A stretch of 40,996 bases of DNA, from the NCBI GenBank assembly GCA_023091735.1, contig JALKBU010000425.1, forward strand, positions 1-40,996, given 5' to 3'. The notes beneath the pieces are model-generated. The model made no database searches. It worked only from the letters and a program-made list of their open reading frames with translations, and was not told the DNA's origin. Shown piece after piece: positions 8,286-17,257 of the stretch (its first letter is position 1; each line of letters starts with the position of its first letter). The position numbers and the translations under genes are program-made. This DNA comes from Trichomonas tenax (taxonomy: Eukaryota > Parabasalia > Trichomonadida > Trichomonadidae).

Positions 8286-10883
8286 ATGACTGATGCTGCC
8301 GATCTCTCAAGATTCGTGAATCTCATTCAGCAGTCAGCTCTTGGAAATCCAGAGGAAATCAATGATGCAAACGCGCAGTTGAACGATCTTTACAATTCGA
8401 ACACGATTTACTGTTTGAGACTCGCTGCAGAGACGATTTTAAAGTATTCTGACAACAACAATGTTGTTTTAATGGCACTATCATTCATTAAGTCTGCAAC
8501 TACGAGAACGAGATTTTCTTTCTGGGCGATTAAGGAGAAATGGGTTTCTGATGTATTTTTTCCGGTAAGAGAGCTAATAAAAGAGGCAATCATACAGTCG
8601 GTAAATAACCCAGATCTTATTATTAGAAATGTCAGCGCTGCGGTGCTCGCACAAGTTTTAACTTTCGAAGAATCAGCGTCGGACGGAATTTTCCAAAAAA
8701 TACTCGATATAGCAACAGAGGCACGTGGATCTGCAGGTAGGATGACAGTTATTACGATATTTCAAGAGATATTAAATTTACATTACAATAAATTCCCATT
8801 AGAATTAGTTGGTTTCTTCAATTTAGTTGCCGTTTCACTGAAAAGTGACCAGGATGCAATTCTTCCAGGAATGAGTGTCTTAACTTCATTAGTCAAGGAA
8901 AATCCAGATTTTTTTTTAATCGATACTCCAGATAGAGTCGATGTCTTACTTAATGTCATTGAATTTTTCATCCAAAGCACTGATCCTGATGTTGTTTTTC
9001 ACGCATCACTTTTAATGATACAAATGTTGCAATCTTTAGCTCCTCAGATTCCTTATTTCTTAAACCAAATACTTACAAATATCTACAACTTAGTCAACAA
9101 TCCAACTATCGAAATTGCGAAGTCTGGAGCCTACGTTTTGAACGAGTTTCGATTCGAAACAAGTTATCAAAAAATGTCAATTTTGAAGGGATCAACAGAG
9201 TTCGTTCCTGTATTACTTAATGCTCTCAAAAGAGCTCCAATTGAAATAGACAGACTCATGAGAGACTCAGACTTCGAAACATACATTGCATACTCAATCA
9301 GAGCATTCTGGGAAGCAGACTACGTTCCGACACTTCGCTACATCATTGATTTCTATCATTCATGCACAGCAGAAGGCAGCGATTGGACAGATATATACGC
9401 CGGGCTGGTGTCCATATTCCCAACATGTTCATACCAAATCAGACCTTTAGATCCATATACTTCAGAGTATTATCAACTCTGCGATGAACTTTTTGACTAT
9501 ATTAGGATTGAAGGTCCAGAATTATTGATAATGACATGTTTAGGTCTCATTTACAGACTTGTTCCCGTTTTAGACAAATCTTTCATCGAAAAAAATTCAT
9601 TCAAGATATTCACGATGTTGACGCAAAGCTTGCAAATGCACAACAGACAATTTGATGATATAACATTCAAGATATTGGTAAAGTTAATCGAAAGGCATAA
9701 AAACGACTACGTAAGGAAAAACTATAGCGTTTTCATGGACATCATCACCATATATATCGAAACACCTGTTGCAAGAGAGTGCAGAAGCTTCTGGATATTT
9801 GTTGAAAATCTGATGATGTATGCTCAATCAGAAGTTTTGATGGAGTATCTTCAGAGGACAATATTTAATTTCCAGAAGTTCTTTGAAACTAATGCTGTAG
9901 ATGAAAATCCTGCAGTTACATTAACAATGGTAATTGGTTCTTCTTATGTAATGGGAACAATATTCCAGCTACTGAAAGACGAAGAAATAAGCTTCAAACT
10001 TCAACATGAACCAGAATCAGAATTAACCAGATATACAATTCTTAAAAACGAAGTGCAAACGAATATGCTCAAACAGATAATTCTTTTACTTCTTCGTGGC
10101 GCAAGAAACTCAGACATTCAGACAGAAGCCTTCGAAGTTTTGGAGCAAATTCTTTATTCATTTGACAAAGAAGTATTATACGAATATATGCCAGCATTCG
10201 TTGAACTTTCAAGACAGTTATTGATGGAAGGAGAGCCGCAGGCGATGAAGCTTGCTGCAGCTTTCTACGCGAAGTTCTACGAAAAGTTTGAAGAATCAGC
10301 AACAGAATATGTTGGTGGAGAGTTCAATTGGATGCTAACACAAGTCTTGAATGCAGGCGATGATCCACTCGGCATCGTTCCTGCGTTTTTGAACTCTGTA
10401 GGAAGAATATTAAGCAGTGTGAGACAACAGATGGATCAAATGAAGTTAAAAGATTTCTACGATGTCATAGAGAACTTAACAACGATGTACGTCAATGTAG
10501 ATTCAAGACTAGAAAAGGAATACGCGTGTTCTCTTTATGGTGGATTAATTGCAGGAATTCGCAGTATTGTTCTCGCAATCAGTGATGAAACTGGATGGAG
10601 CCATGAATTCATTCGATCGATTAAACTGGTGTTCAAAAAGATGGTGAAAGCAATATTGGCGAATGACGTGATTGACTATGATCTTGTTAACGCATTCATA
10701 GATGAAAAAGATGGACTCGTTACTGTTTTATTGAGTCGTTTCTACAGCAAATTTAATGTTTTCTTAATGTGGAAACCATTCTACAATGTTTTTTTCGACA
10801 AAGCTTTAGCGAAATTTGACTACTATAACTACGCCAAACTCCAGAAACAGATTTCCGACACTAGAACAAGAATTTTGAATTGA
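8286..10883 (+). CDS. Karyopherin-beta family nuclear transport receptor
   Basis: 865 residues, nearly all alpha-helical with HEAT/ARM-like leucine spacing. The N terminus (about residues 8-70, NDANAQLNDLY followed by CLRLAAETILKYS and VVLMALSFIKSA) fits an importin-beta N-terminal domain that binds Ran-GTP. The length and build fit an exportin or importin (exportin-7/4-like is my best guess), but I cannot name the member or cargo. The ATG at 8286 (MTDAADLSRF) is used; the frame is open a little further upstream but only with a TTG. No convincing initiator is placed close to this ATG. Confidence 0.7.
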   Translation: MTDAADLSRFVNLIQQSALGNPEEINDANAQLNDLYNSNTIYCLRLAAETILKYSDNNNVVLMALSFIKSATTRTRFSFWAIKEKWVSDVFFPVRELIKEAIIQSVNNPDLIIRNVSAAVLAQVLTFEESASDGIFQKILDIATEARGSAGRMTVITIFQEILNLHYNKFPLELVGFFNLVAVSLKSDQDAILPGMSVLTSLVKENPDFFLIDTPDRVDVLLNVIEFFIQSTDPDVVFHASLLMIQMLQSLAPQIPYFLNQILTNIYNLVNNPTIEIAKSGAYVLNEFRFETSYQKMSILKGSTEFVPVLLNALKRAPIEIDRLMRDSDFETYIAYSIRAFWEADYVPTLRYIIDFYHSCTAEGSDWTDIYAGLVSIFPTCSYQIRPLDPYTSEYYQLCDELFDYIRIEGPELLIMTCLGLIYRLVPVLDKSFIEKNSFKIFTMLTQSLQMHNRQFDDITFKILVKLIERHKNDYVRKNYSVFMDIITIYIETPVARECRSFWIFVENLMMYAQSEVLMEYLQRTIFNFQKFFETNAVDENPAVTLTMVIGSSYVMGTIFQLLKDEEISFKLQHEPESELTRYTILKNEVQTNMLKQIILLLLRGARNSDIQTEAFEVLEQILYSFDKEVLYEYMPAFVELSRQLLMEGEPQAMKLAAAFYAKFYEKFEESATEYVGGEFNWMLTQVLNAGDDPLGIVPAFLNSVGRILSSVRQQMDQMKLKDFYDVIENLTTMYVNVDSRLEKEYACSLYGGLIAGIRSIVLAISDETGWSHEFIRSIKLVFKKMVKAILANDVIDYDLVNAFIDEKDGLVTVLLSRFYSKFNVFLMWKPFYNVFFDKALAKFDYYNYAKLQKQISDTRTRILN

Positions 10884-11002
10884 TTATTGTTTTTTTTTCT
10901 TTCTTTTGTATATTAAGATGTTTATAAAATTGTTTATGTATATTCTTCATGTTTAAGCATCTCTTGTTTTTTTTAATGAAGTAATTCCTGTGACAAAAGC
11001 AA

Positions 11003-11520
11003 ATGCAGGACGACGCATCATTAAAAAAGCGAAACCGACAATCTTCACAGAACAATCTCAAGGAAGAGCTCAAGAAGGCAATCCATGTAAGAAAGGAAAA
11101 TCAGTCTTCGATCAAAAGCTTCTCAAGACGAAATTTTTGTCATTCATTGATAGCTGAATGAGAGGTCACAATCAAAGAAATAGTTAAACGAAGATTTAGT
11201 TGTTATATCAGTCAACAACAAGCCTCTCTGGGCTAAGTTAGAGTGCCTTATTATGATTAGATCAAACAACTTCCACAAGAAGAACAATTTCACAATACTC
11301 ACAACAGTCCTCAACTTCGTCAAATAGTTCTTGAGGAAAAACTAGAAAATGCGCGGTTACAATTACGGCAGTGATCTCAGTTTAGGACCAATGGAGAAGA
11401 TAAAGAACTCTGCTGAGTTGTAGTACATCGCATCAACACACATATCGAGCAAACAAAAGTCACCAAAATTCAGCAATTTTGTGAGAAACATTGTTGGAAA
11501 TGAAAAAGTGGAACAGAACT
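11003..11520 (+). pseudogene. Decayed gene with six in-frame stops, family unknown
   Basis: A single frame starting at ATG 11003 gives 52 residues (SLKKRNRQSSQNNLKEELKK) and then a TGA at 11159. The same frame goes on reading like a charged helical protein between further stops: TAA 11234, TAG 11258, TGA 11372, TGA 11414 and TGA 11501. Segments such as VTIKEIVKRRF and QLRQIVLEEKLENARLQLR look coding and coiled-coil forming. No frameshift is needed, so point changes seem to have made the stops. I do not recognise the family. The right end is approximate. Confidence 0.5.
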
Positions 11521-12184
11521 AATTTTGATTGTTATATTCTTATATCCACACATTACATTATAACTTATTTTAGATTTTGAATATACACGCACAGTATTTC
11601 CTCTTAATTTCATTTCAACAATTCAATTTAACAATAATATTGTTTTGAGCCAAAATCTCATGCACACACATACAATATTTACTTAGTATATGAAAAGAGT
11701 AATGGTGATATCGGATAAAATCTGTTCAATATTTTGATTCGATAGAGAATCAACTCAAAATATTGTATTCTATTAAAAATATTGCTATAGGCATAATATA
11801 ATCATTGAAAAATAATAAAATATAAATGAATAAAAGCAATAGGCCATGAAATTTGATTTGAACAAATTTTTCTTGAACAACATCCCCGAACCCCATCGCA
11901 GCAGACAGATCTCAAAGAAAAGAAATCATTTCACCATTCATTCGTGTTCCAAAGTGCTGTTCGTTAAATTCTAAATTTTTCTTGAAAAAATCCCCAAAAA
12001 AGCGTTTGAAAGCGATTTTTGGATTCAAAAGTGGATAAGCCTTAAGTATCCAAAAAGCCAAACAAAAGACGAAAAATTTTAGCGAAAACAAATCCTCTGT
12101 AGACCAAAAAAGGATAAAAATTCGTACGCAATTTTAAGAATGTTCTTTTGAGAACCACATTCAAAGGTCAATGTTTTTTTATTT
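11521..12184. other. AT-rich spacer
   Basis: About 660 bases with no convincing gene. The last 200 bases are A-rich and contain loose GCG/CGA words such as AAAGCGATTTTTGG (12009-12022). TCAATGTTT at 12168 would place a start 15 nt before the next ATG but has A, not a pyrimidine, after TCA. Confidence 0.4.
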
Positions 12185-13099
12185 ATGGAAGGAACATTAA
12201 CATTATCTGTGAAACTGGGGACAACCGACGTTTACACAGTCAACGCGTGGTCCACGGACACAGTGAACACCGTCAAAGAGCTTTTGGTGGAACAAACGAC
12301 TTTGCAGCCGAATCAGATGAGATTAGTGTACACAGGAAAAGTATTGAGCGACGAAATTACGCTGTCGTTCTACATGATCATGGATGGATCAGTTCTATAT
12401 CTTGTTCCCATTAAAAGTTCAATAAAATCGCGACAAAATCCAAAACAGATGGTAAATCAGCTCAGAACACTGATCGAGGAGAGTAAGACTGCTCTTCCAT
12501 CAAGTTTGAAACGCATTTTGAGACAAATGAAAGAATTAATTTCGAACTCGTTATTATTGTCTTTCGCTTCGATTTCTTCTGAAGCATTCGAGGCAATAGA
12601 GGAGGCTCAAGTGGAAATTGAGAAGATAGAGAGGTTCACTAATGATGAATCAGCCAAATATTTAGCACAGGCAGCTGATTCTACGATAACACGGATAGAA
12701 GCGACGTCAGACGGACTCCGCACGCTTCAGGCAATCTATAATGACGGAATGTTTGAAGATGAGAGCAGAGAAGACTTTATACAATTAGATATCACTATTA
12801 TTCCAGAACCAGCAGCGGCACCGAGCGAGGCGCCTCTGCCAATGATGTACAACGACAAATGCGTGGACTATTATTACATTCCTTATCCTTCATTGAGTGA
12901 GTCAATAGATGATGATGTGGACAATTTTAAGGTGCCAAACAGGCCTATTATAAAGCAGAAGTATGCACAACAAGTCGCAATCTTGAAACAAATGGGTTTC
13001 ATCGATGAGCAATATATTCTGCAAGCTTTAGGCGAATCAAATGGCAACATTCAGCTCGCAGCCCAGATTCTCCAAAACAAGGCATATTTCCTATATTAA
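12185..13099 (+). CDS. UBL-UBA ubiquitin shuttle factor (Rad23/Dsk2-like)
   Basis: 304 residues. An N-terminal ubiquitin-like domain covers about 1-78, with the typical strand-turn patterns TVNTVKELLVEQTTL and QMRLVYTGKVLSDEITLSFY. A C-terminal UBA domain covers about 260-300, with QVAILKQMGFIDEQYILQALGESNGN containing the MGF-type loop. Such proteins carry ubiquitinated clients to the proteasome, the UBL docking on the proteasome and the UBA on ubiquitin. The helical middle (about 85-185) has no XPC-binding or clear STI1 repeat, so I cannot separate Rad23 from Dsk2/ubiquilin. Only one UBA is seen, which leans to the ubiquilin plan. Confidence 0.85.
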   Translation: MEGTLTLSVKLGTTDVYTVNAWSTDTVNTVKELLVEQTTLQPNQMRLVYTGKVLSDEITLSFYMIMDGSVLYLVPIKSSIKSRQNPKQMVNQLRTLIEESKTALPSSLKRILRQMKELISNSLLLSFASISSEAFEAIEEAQVEIEKIERFTNDESAKYLAQAADSTITRIEATSDGLRTLQAIYNDGMFEDESREDFIQLDITIIPEPAAAPSEAPLPMMYNDKCVDYYYIPYPSLSESIDDDVDNFKVPNRPIIKQKYAQQVAILKQMGFIDEQYILQALGESNGNIQLAAQILQNKAYFLY

Positions 13100-13252
13100 T
13101 TTTGCAGTGAATGCAAATATATTTTATGGACCAATTTCTAATTTTGTTTGAATAAATTGTAATGTATTCTTTCTTTACAAACACATCGTTAAATTTCGAA
13201 AAATAGATCTATACTATTTTATTAATATATAAACAAACAGAGAAAATATAAA

Positions 13253-14071
13253 TTATAGCTCCGATTGAAGGAGCCTCTGATAATCGATATCGCGAAGATG
13301 CAAAACACACTGTTTTCTTCTATCGGCAGCTTTTGATGCTTCAACATTTGCTGTTGCTACGACTTTGTGATTCTCTGAATGAAGTCCGACCTTTCCATCG
13401 CGAACAAGATGCGATAACTCGAAAGCATTCTCAACACTTTCTGAAAAACCCGCTTTTGTTGCAATAACTTTAGAAACTGGCATATCACCGTCTTTTTTGA
13501 GTCTATCGCAGAGCTTTCTTGCTCTTGCGAGAAGCTGATTTGCAATTGCTTGTGACATATCTTTGTTTTTAACCATTTGTTCTTCTTGAATGACATCTTT
13601 CTTCGATCTCTGTGTTGAAGCTCTCTCCTTCTTCTTTACCTCGAATTTTTCTAAACCAAACAAGAAAGGGACGCAATCTGGAGCAGTTAGCGATCTGCGA
13701 AGTGCCCAATCGCCAACAGCATCCCAGTTCACTGTAGTGCCATCAGGGAAGAGTGTCATCATCTTCTGCCTGACATTATTGAATGTGAAAGGCCTTGGAC
13801 CGAGATTTACATTCGAAGATTGTGAAACGGCTGTTTCTGTAATAGTTCTGAGGGTCTCGCAGTCTTTCGCGAAGGTAGAGGGTGTGCGAACGCCCTGAAA
13901 ATATGAGTCATTCTTCTCAAGATAATTTGTAAGCATTTTTGGATTTTGAGACATAATGATTTCTTCACTCGTGTCGTGAAGCTCTTTGCTCAACTGTCTG
14001 TAATCCTGAAGAAGACCAACAATTTGGCCCTTTTGAAGCTTTTGTTGGCTTTTCTGGCTGAGTTGAGTCAT
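13253..14071 (-). CDS. NSE4: SMC5/6 complex kleisin Nse4
   Basis: 272 residues. The C-terminal part contains FSESVENAFELSHLVRDGKVGL, matching the conserved Nse4 C-terminal signature (TVEN-F-LSFLVRDG) that binds the SMC5 head. The N-terminal half (GLLQDYRQLSKELHDTSEEI) is the helical kleisin part that contacts SMC6 and Nse3. The complex acts in DNA repair and in keeping replicated chromosomes separable. The frame opens upstream at a TTG, but the initiator TCACTTTT lies within it, and the first ATG downstream of the predicted start is 14071 (MTQLSQKSQQ). Length is somewhat shorter than in animals and fungi. Confidence 0.85.
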   Translation of the reverse strand: MTQLSQKSQQKLQKGQIVGLLQDYRQLSKELHDTSEEIIMSQNPKMLTNYLEKNDSYFQGVRTPSTFAKDCETLRTITETAVSQSSNVNLGPRPFTFNNVRQKMMTLFPDGTTVNWDAVGDWALRRSLTAPDCVPFLFGLEKFEVKKKERASTQRSKKDVIQEEQMVKNKDMSQAIANQLLARARKLCDRLKKDGDMPVSKVIATKAGFSESVENAFELSHLVRDGKVGLHSENHKVVATANVEASKAADRRKQCVLHLRDIDYQRLLQSEL

Positions 14072-14075
14072 TCTA

Positions 14076-14083
14076 AAAAGTGA
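14076..14083 (-). promoter_or_regulatory. Initiator element of NSE4
   Basis: TCACTTTT on the minus strand, predicted start at 14081 and a 10-nt leader before the ATG at 14071. Confidence 0.7.
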
Positions 14084-14087
14084 CAAT

Positions 14088-14309
14088 TTAGAATCTAATT
14101 TTTGGTTTTTGATATCCCCGCATATGATTTCTCGGTAAATCTTTAATATTTTGAAATTCTTCTACTGAAACGGAAAATCCTGCATTAATCAAAAGTTTTC
14201 CTATACCTTCAACAATCAAAGTTTCATCTTTTAATCGAATTATATAATATCCTTTAAAATTGCTTTTATTTGTTTCATATTTGAACAAAATTTCAAATGA
14301 ATTTTCATT
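14088..14309 (-). pseudogene. Possible orphan coding fragment next to NSE4
   Basis: The frame is open from 14309 to a TAA at 14088 and reads like protein (IIRLKDETLIVEGIGKLL, FSVSVEEFQNIKDLPRN), yet it has no ATG near its beginning. Its only Met is close to the end. It ends only five bases upstream of the NSE4 initiator. It may be the 3' remnant of a lost gene. I do not recognise the family, and chance is not excluded. Confidence 0.3.
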
Positions 14310-14627
14310 TCAACATCAAACAAAACAATAACTATATTAACCATAAGTAATTCTACACAATGTTATCATGTTTTATCTCTAATTTCAAATTTGAAATTCG
14401 AATTTCTAATAGCATATGATAATTTGTATATATACATATTATCGAAAAGTAATATATTTCATAGAAGCTTATTTAATAAAATATATATTATATTTTTTTG
14501 ATAAAATTTATATCGGGCAAGTATCACTTTTTTCGATGAATATAGATTTGATAGAACAATATATTATTATATTTATAAAATGGAGTGAAAATAGGAGTGT
14601 TCCCCTTTTCTAGAAAATGCGACAAAT
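14310..14627. other. AT-rich spacer
   Basis: Very AT-rich sequence with no coding signal. The palindrome TTTTCTAGAAAA (14607-14618) precedes repeat copy B and resembles TTTTTCTAGAAA at the other end of that repeat. Confidence 0.4.
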
Positions 14628-14960
14628 TTACATGCCAGATTGTAGATTTTACACGTCAGAATGTGACACGTAATGAATAAATTGTGATTCTCAAGTGGAA
14701 CCACTCAATGAAATTTTCGCGAATTCTTTGGCTTGCAACGTTGCCACCCATCGAAATTTCATGCAATTTCGGCTTGCAGCAGTGCCACCAAGCAAGATTA
14801 TGTCAGACACAACCTTGCGCTGATGTCACCCACAATAAAAGTTGTATAAATCCTTTGCTTCAAAACTTTCTACATGAGACTCATTAATAATTACAATTTT
14901 TTTTGCTTGAGGCCAATCTGACACTCTACAAACATACCTTATTGTCAGTTTTTCTAGAAA
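14628..14960 (+). repeat. Dispersed repeat, copy B
   Basis: The diverged partner of 1085-1404. It starts at TTACATGCCAGAT and keeps TTGCCACCCATCGAAATTTC (14741-14760), the CGAAATTT...AATTTCG palindrome, further TGCCACC boxes, AATCCTTTGC, CACTCTACAAA and TACCTTATTGTC, and ends in TTTTTCTAGAAA. It ends 75 bp before the ribosomal protein gene ATG, so part of it could serve in that promoter region. Confidence 0.7.
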
Positions 14961-14966
14961 CCTGCA

Positions 14967-14980
14967 CCCCCTGACGGGGG
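14967..14980. other. GC hairpin CCCCC-TGAC-GGGGG
   Basis: A perfect 5-bp all-GC stem with a four-base loop in an AT-rich promoter region, between repeat copy B and the uS4 gene. It stands out against the base composition around it. Function unknown. Confidence 0.6.
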
Positions 14981-14996
14981 AAATAGTTAAGATTTG

Positions 14997-15012
14997 GACA
15001 AAAGCGGTTTTT
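14997..15012 (+). promoter_or_regulatory. GACAAAAGCGGTTTTT motif upstream of uS4
   Basis: This word lies 22 nt upstream of the uS4 ATG, where no TCAY initiator is found. A near-identical word occurs upstream of the legumain gene. It may be an alternative core promoter element for strongly expressed genes; that role is inferred from two genes only. Confidence 0.4.
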
Positions 15013-15034
15013 GCGGTTTGGCCCCTCCTTTCGA

Positions 15035-15595
15035 ATGTCGAGCCGTAATTTCAGCCGCACTTTCAAGAAACCAATGCGTCCATATGAGAAGGAGCGCATG
15101 CACAAGGAGCTCCAAGTTGTTGGTGAATACGGTCTTAAGAACAAGCGTGAAATCTGGCGCGTTTCATACACACTCTCTAAGATCCGCCACGCCGCTCGTG
15201 AGCTTCTTACACTCCCAGAGAACGACACAAAGCGCATCTTCGAAGGTACCGCCCTCCTTCGCCGCCTCACAAAGCTCGGTGTCCTCGATGAGACAAAGCA
15301 AAAGCTCGATTATGTTCTTTCTCTTACAGTTAACGACCTCATGGACCGCCGCCTTCAGACACAGGTCCACAAGCGTGCTCTTGCTAACTCCGTCCACCAT
15401 GCACGCTCCCTCGTCTTCCAGCGCCACATCGCTGTCGAGAACCAGCTCGTTAACCAGCCAGCTTTCCTCGTCTGGAAGGACTCTGAGAAGAACATCCGCT
15501 ACGCCGAGACATCTGTCATGACAACTGAGAAGCCCGGCCGTAAGAAACGCATGCGGTTACATGCTCAGAACAAGAAAGCTGATGAGGAATTCTAA
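15035..15595 (+). CDS. RPS9: 40S ribosomal protein S9 (uS4)
   Basis: 186 residues from the ATG at 15035 (MSSRNFSRTFKKPMRPYEKER). It is the eukaryotic uS4 protein, an early 18S rRNA-binding protein at the decoding side of the small subunit. The match to eukaryotic S9 runs along its whole length: GEYGLKNKREIWRV, ARELLTLPENDTKRIFEG, ALLRRLTKLGVLDE and the S4 RNA-binding domain around DVLSL-type YVLSLTVNDLMDRRLQTQV and HARSLVFQRHIAV. The reading frame is open 24 bases further upstream, but only from a non-ATG codon. Codon use is strongly biased (CGC, CTC, AAG, GTC) and much richer in G+C than the neighbours, as expected for very high expression. The stop runs into TAAATAAAG, a good match to the trichomonad UAAA signal. 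Confidence 0.95.
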   Translation: MSSRNFSRTFKKPMRPYEKERMHKELQVVGEYGLKNKREIWRVSYTLSKIRHAARELLTLPENDTKRIFEGTALLRRLTKLGVLDETKQKLDYVLSLTVNDLMDRRLQTQVHKRALANSVHHARSLVFQRHIAVENQLVNQPAFLVWKDSEKNIRYAETSVMTTEKPGRKKRMRLHAQNKKADEEF

Positions 15596-15983
15596 ATAAA
15601 GCCTTTTATTTACAGCTTTTAAAAAAATTCATTCAAATCCTTCTCAAAAGCAAATTCGAATTCTAAATCTAACGATCGCTATTTCTATAAATCACCTCTA
15701 ATAATATAATACTGTTTTAGCCACTTATTCTCAGATTTTCATTGGACCACGTTAAATGTTTAATATTAACTAAAATGAGAAAGATTCGATATAACATTTA
15801 TGTCTGTTTTTTGATAAAATCAATAATGGCAATTTCCAAAAAACATAAATCAATATTATCGAAAAATGTATTTTTCATTCAAAAAAAGATATTGTTTTAT
15901 TTGATTGAGGAAATAATGGAAAATTGTTAAACAAAGGAATTTTAGAAAGGGATTCAATTTCACCAAAAATAAATAAAAAGAAG
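15596..15983. other. AT-rich spacer
   Basis: About 390 bases between the convergent uS4 and legumain genes. It contains only a low-complexity 62-codon frame with no family resemblance, which I do not call. Confidence 0.45.
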
Positions 15984-17231
15984 TTAGAAGTAAAGTTCCT
16001 CTTGATCCCAGGCAATAGAAGGACATTCCTTCTTGATCTCTTCGAGGAGTGTGACCTTATCGGTACGCTTGCAGAGGTGTGTGAAAATGTTCATCTTGGA
16101 AAGCTCGTTTTCGTCAATTTCACCGCAGAATGTACGGAAGCCCTCAATAGCTGTACGATAGCAGTCATAGTCTATTGTGTCAACAAACTTGGTGTTTGGT
16201 GGAAGACCGTTTGGAACAATACGGTGTGTGATTCCATCGAAGATCTTATCGGAAATCTGGCGACGCTTGAGTTCACCCTCAAGAGCAGCCTTGAGTTGCT
16301 TGCGCTCCTCCTCATCCTTAGCAGATGCCAAGCGGCGCTCTAAGAAGGAAACGAAGGCGTGGGAGTTGGAAGCACCATTCTCAACAGCGTTGCTCATGTC
16401 ACCAGAATCACCATTATTGAGGTACTGTGGCTCAGCTTCAAGGAGGAAGGTAGAAAGTGGAAGGTTGCCGACCTTCATGTCACCAGATGAGATAACGTGG
16501 CTGTGTGTTGTGGACTTGGCGGCATAGTTCGCAGAGTCAACGATCTTGCCATCTGGATGCTCGAGGATAAATTTGAGGAAGTGCTGTGTGAATTCGTTTG
16601 TTCTGAACGTACGAAGCTTTGAGTCCCACTGTGCAGAGTATGATGGCTGAACGCCAGAAGCAGCTGTGATAACGAAAACGTTTGGCTCTGAGATGTTGAG
16701 AGCGATAGAACCAGAGTAGCAAGCTTCAATAACGAAGAATAAGTTGCGGAATTTCCTCTCCTTCTTCATTTGAGAAACAATAGAGGCGAGGTTATCAGCG
16801 TAGATTTCTGGGCCATTGTTGTGTGGAACGCAGAGAAGGCCTGGAGCTCCGTGATCATCGTAATAAACGAAGACGTCGTCCTCCTCTGTAGATTGTAATG
16901 CCTTTCCGTTATGATTATCGCCTAAAAGTACGCGGAAGAAGTTTTCTGCGTTAGCGTCTTTTCCTGTATAATCGATATTTTCACGTCCTGGGTAAATATT
17001 TTTGTGTTCTGGTGTTGCAAAGACTTTGCCCGGATATGGGTTTTTCGTATGTCTGACAATATCGTTGTAAGCCATAAGGACCATATTTTCCTTGGGCATT
17101 CCTCTTTCACGTAAGATGCTGTAGATGTGGAAGATGTCGGCTTGGTGGCGGTAGTTGTTGTAGCCGCGAGAACCGGCCATGAGAACTGCCCATTGCTTAG
17201 AATTAGCGAAGGCCAAAAAAGCAAGGAACAT
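15984..17231 (-). CDS. Legumain-like asparaginyl cysteine peptidase (C13)
   Basis: 415 residues. Clan CD, family C13 peptidase that cleaves after Asn, acting in lysosome-like organelles or at the cell surface in trichomonads. A short signal peptide (MFLAFLAFANS) leads into WAVLMAGSRGYNNYRHQAD, the typical C13 start. The catalytic pair is visible: His127 in YYDDHGAPG and Cys171 in FVIEACYSGS. The C-terminal part (about 290-415) corresponds to the pro-domain/LSAM region that caps the active site. The gene appears intact and has a G+C-biased codon choice suggesting strong expression. No TCAY initiator precedes the ATG; instead the GACAAAAAGCGGTTTT word shared with uS4 sits about 10 nt upstream. 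Confidence 0.95.
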   Translation of the reverse strand: MFLAFLAFANSKQWAVLMAGSRGYNNYRHQADIFHIYSILRERGMPKENMVLMAYNDIVRHTKNPYPGKVFATPEHKNIYPGRENIDYTGKDANAENFFRVLLGDNHNGKALQSTEEDDVFVYYDDHGAPGLLCVPHNNGPEIYADNLASIVSQMKKERKFRNLFFVIEACYSGSIALNISEPNVFVITAASGVQPSYSAQWDSKLRTFRTNEFTQHFLKFILEHPDGKIVDSANYAAKSTTHSHVISSGDMKVGNLPLSTFLLEAEPQYLNNGDSGDMSNAVENGASNSHAFVSFLERRLASAKDEEERKQLKAALEGELKRRQISDKIFDGITHRIVPNGLPPNTKFVDTIDYDCYRTAIEGFRTFCGEIDENELSKMNIFTHLCKRTDKVTLLEEIKKECPSIAWDQEELYF

Positions 17232-17240
17232 TATTTTTTT

Positions 17241-17257
17241 TAAAACCGCTTTTTGTC
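17241..17257 (-). promoter_or_regulatory. GACAAAAAGCGGTTTTA motif upstream of legumain
   Basis: Minus-strand word almost identical to the one before uS4. A second copy of the core, AAAAGCGGTTTTTT, lies on the same strand at 17323-17336. Two copies upstream of one strongly biased gene support a promoter role, which remains inference. Confidence 0.4.

Noticed and set aside
15164..15427. Antisense ORF inside the uS4 gene
   Set aside because: A shadow of the G+C-biased codon pattern on the opposite strand; the sense frame is clearly uS4.
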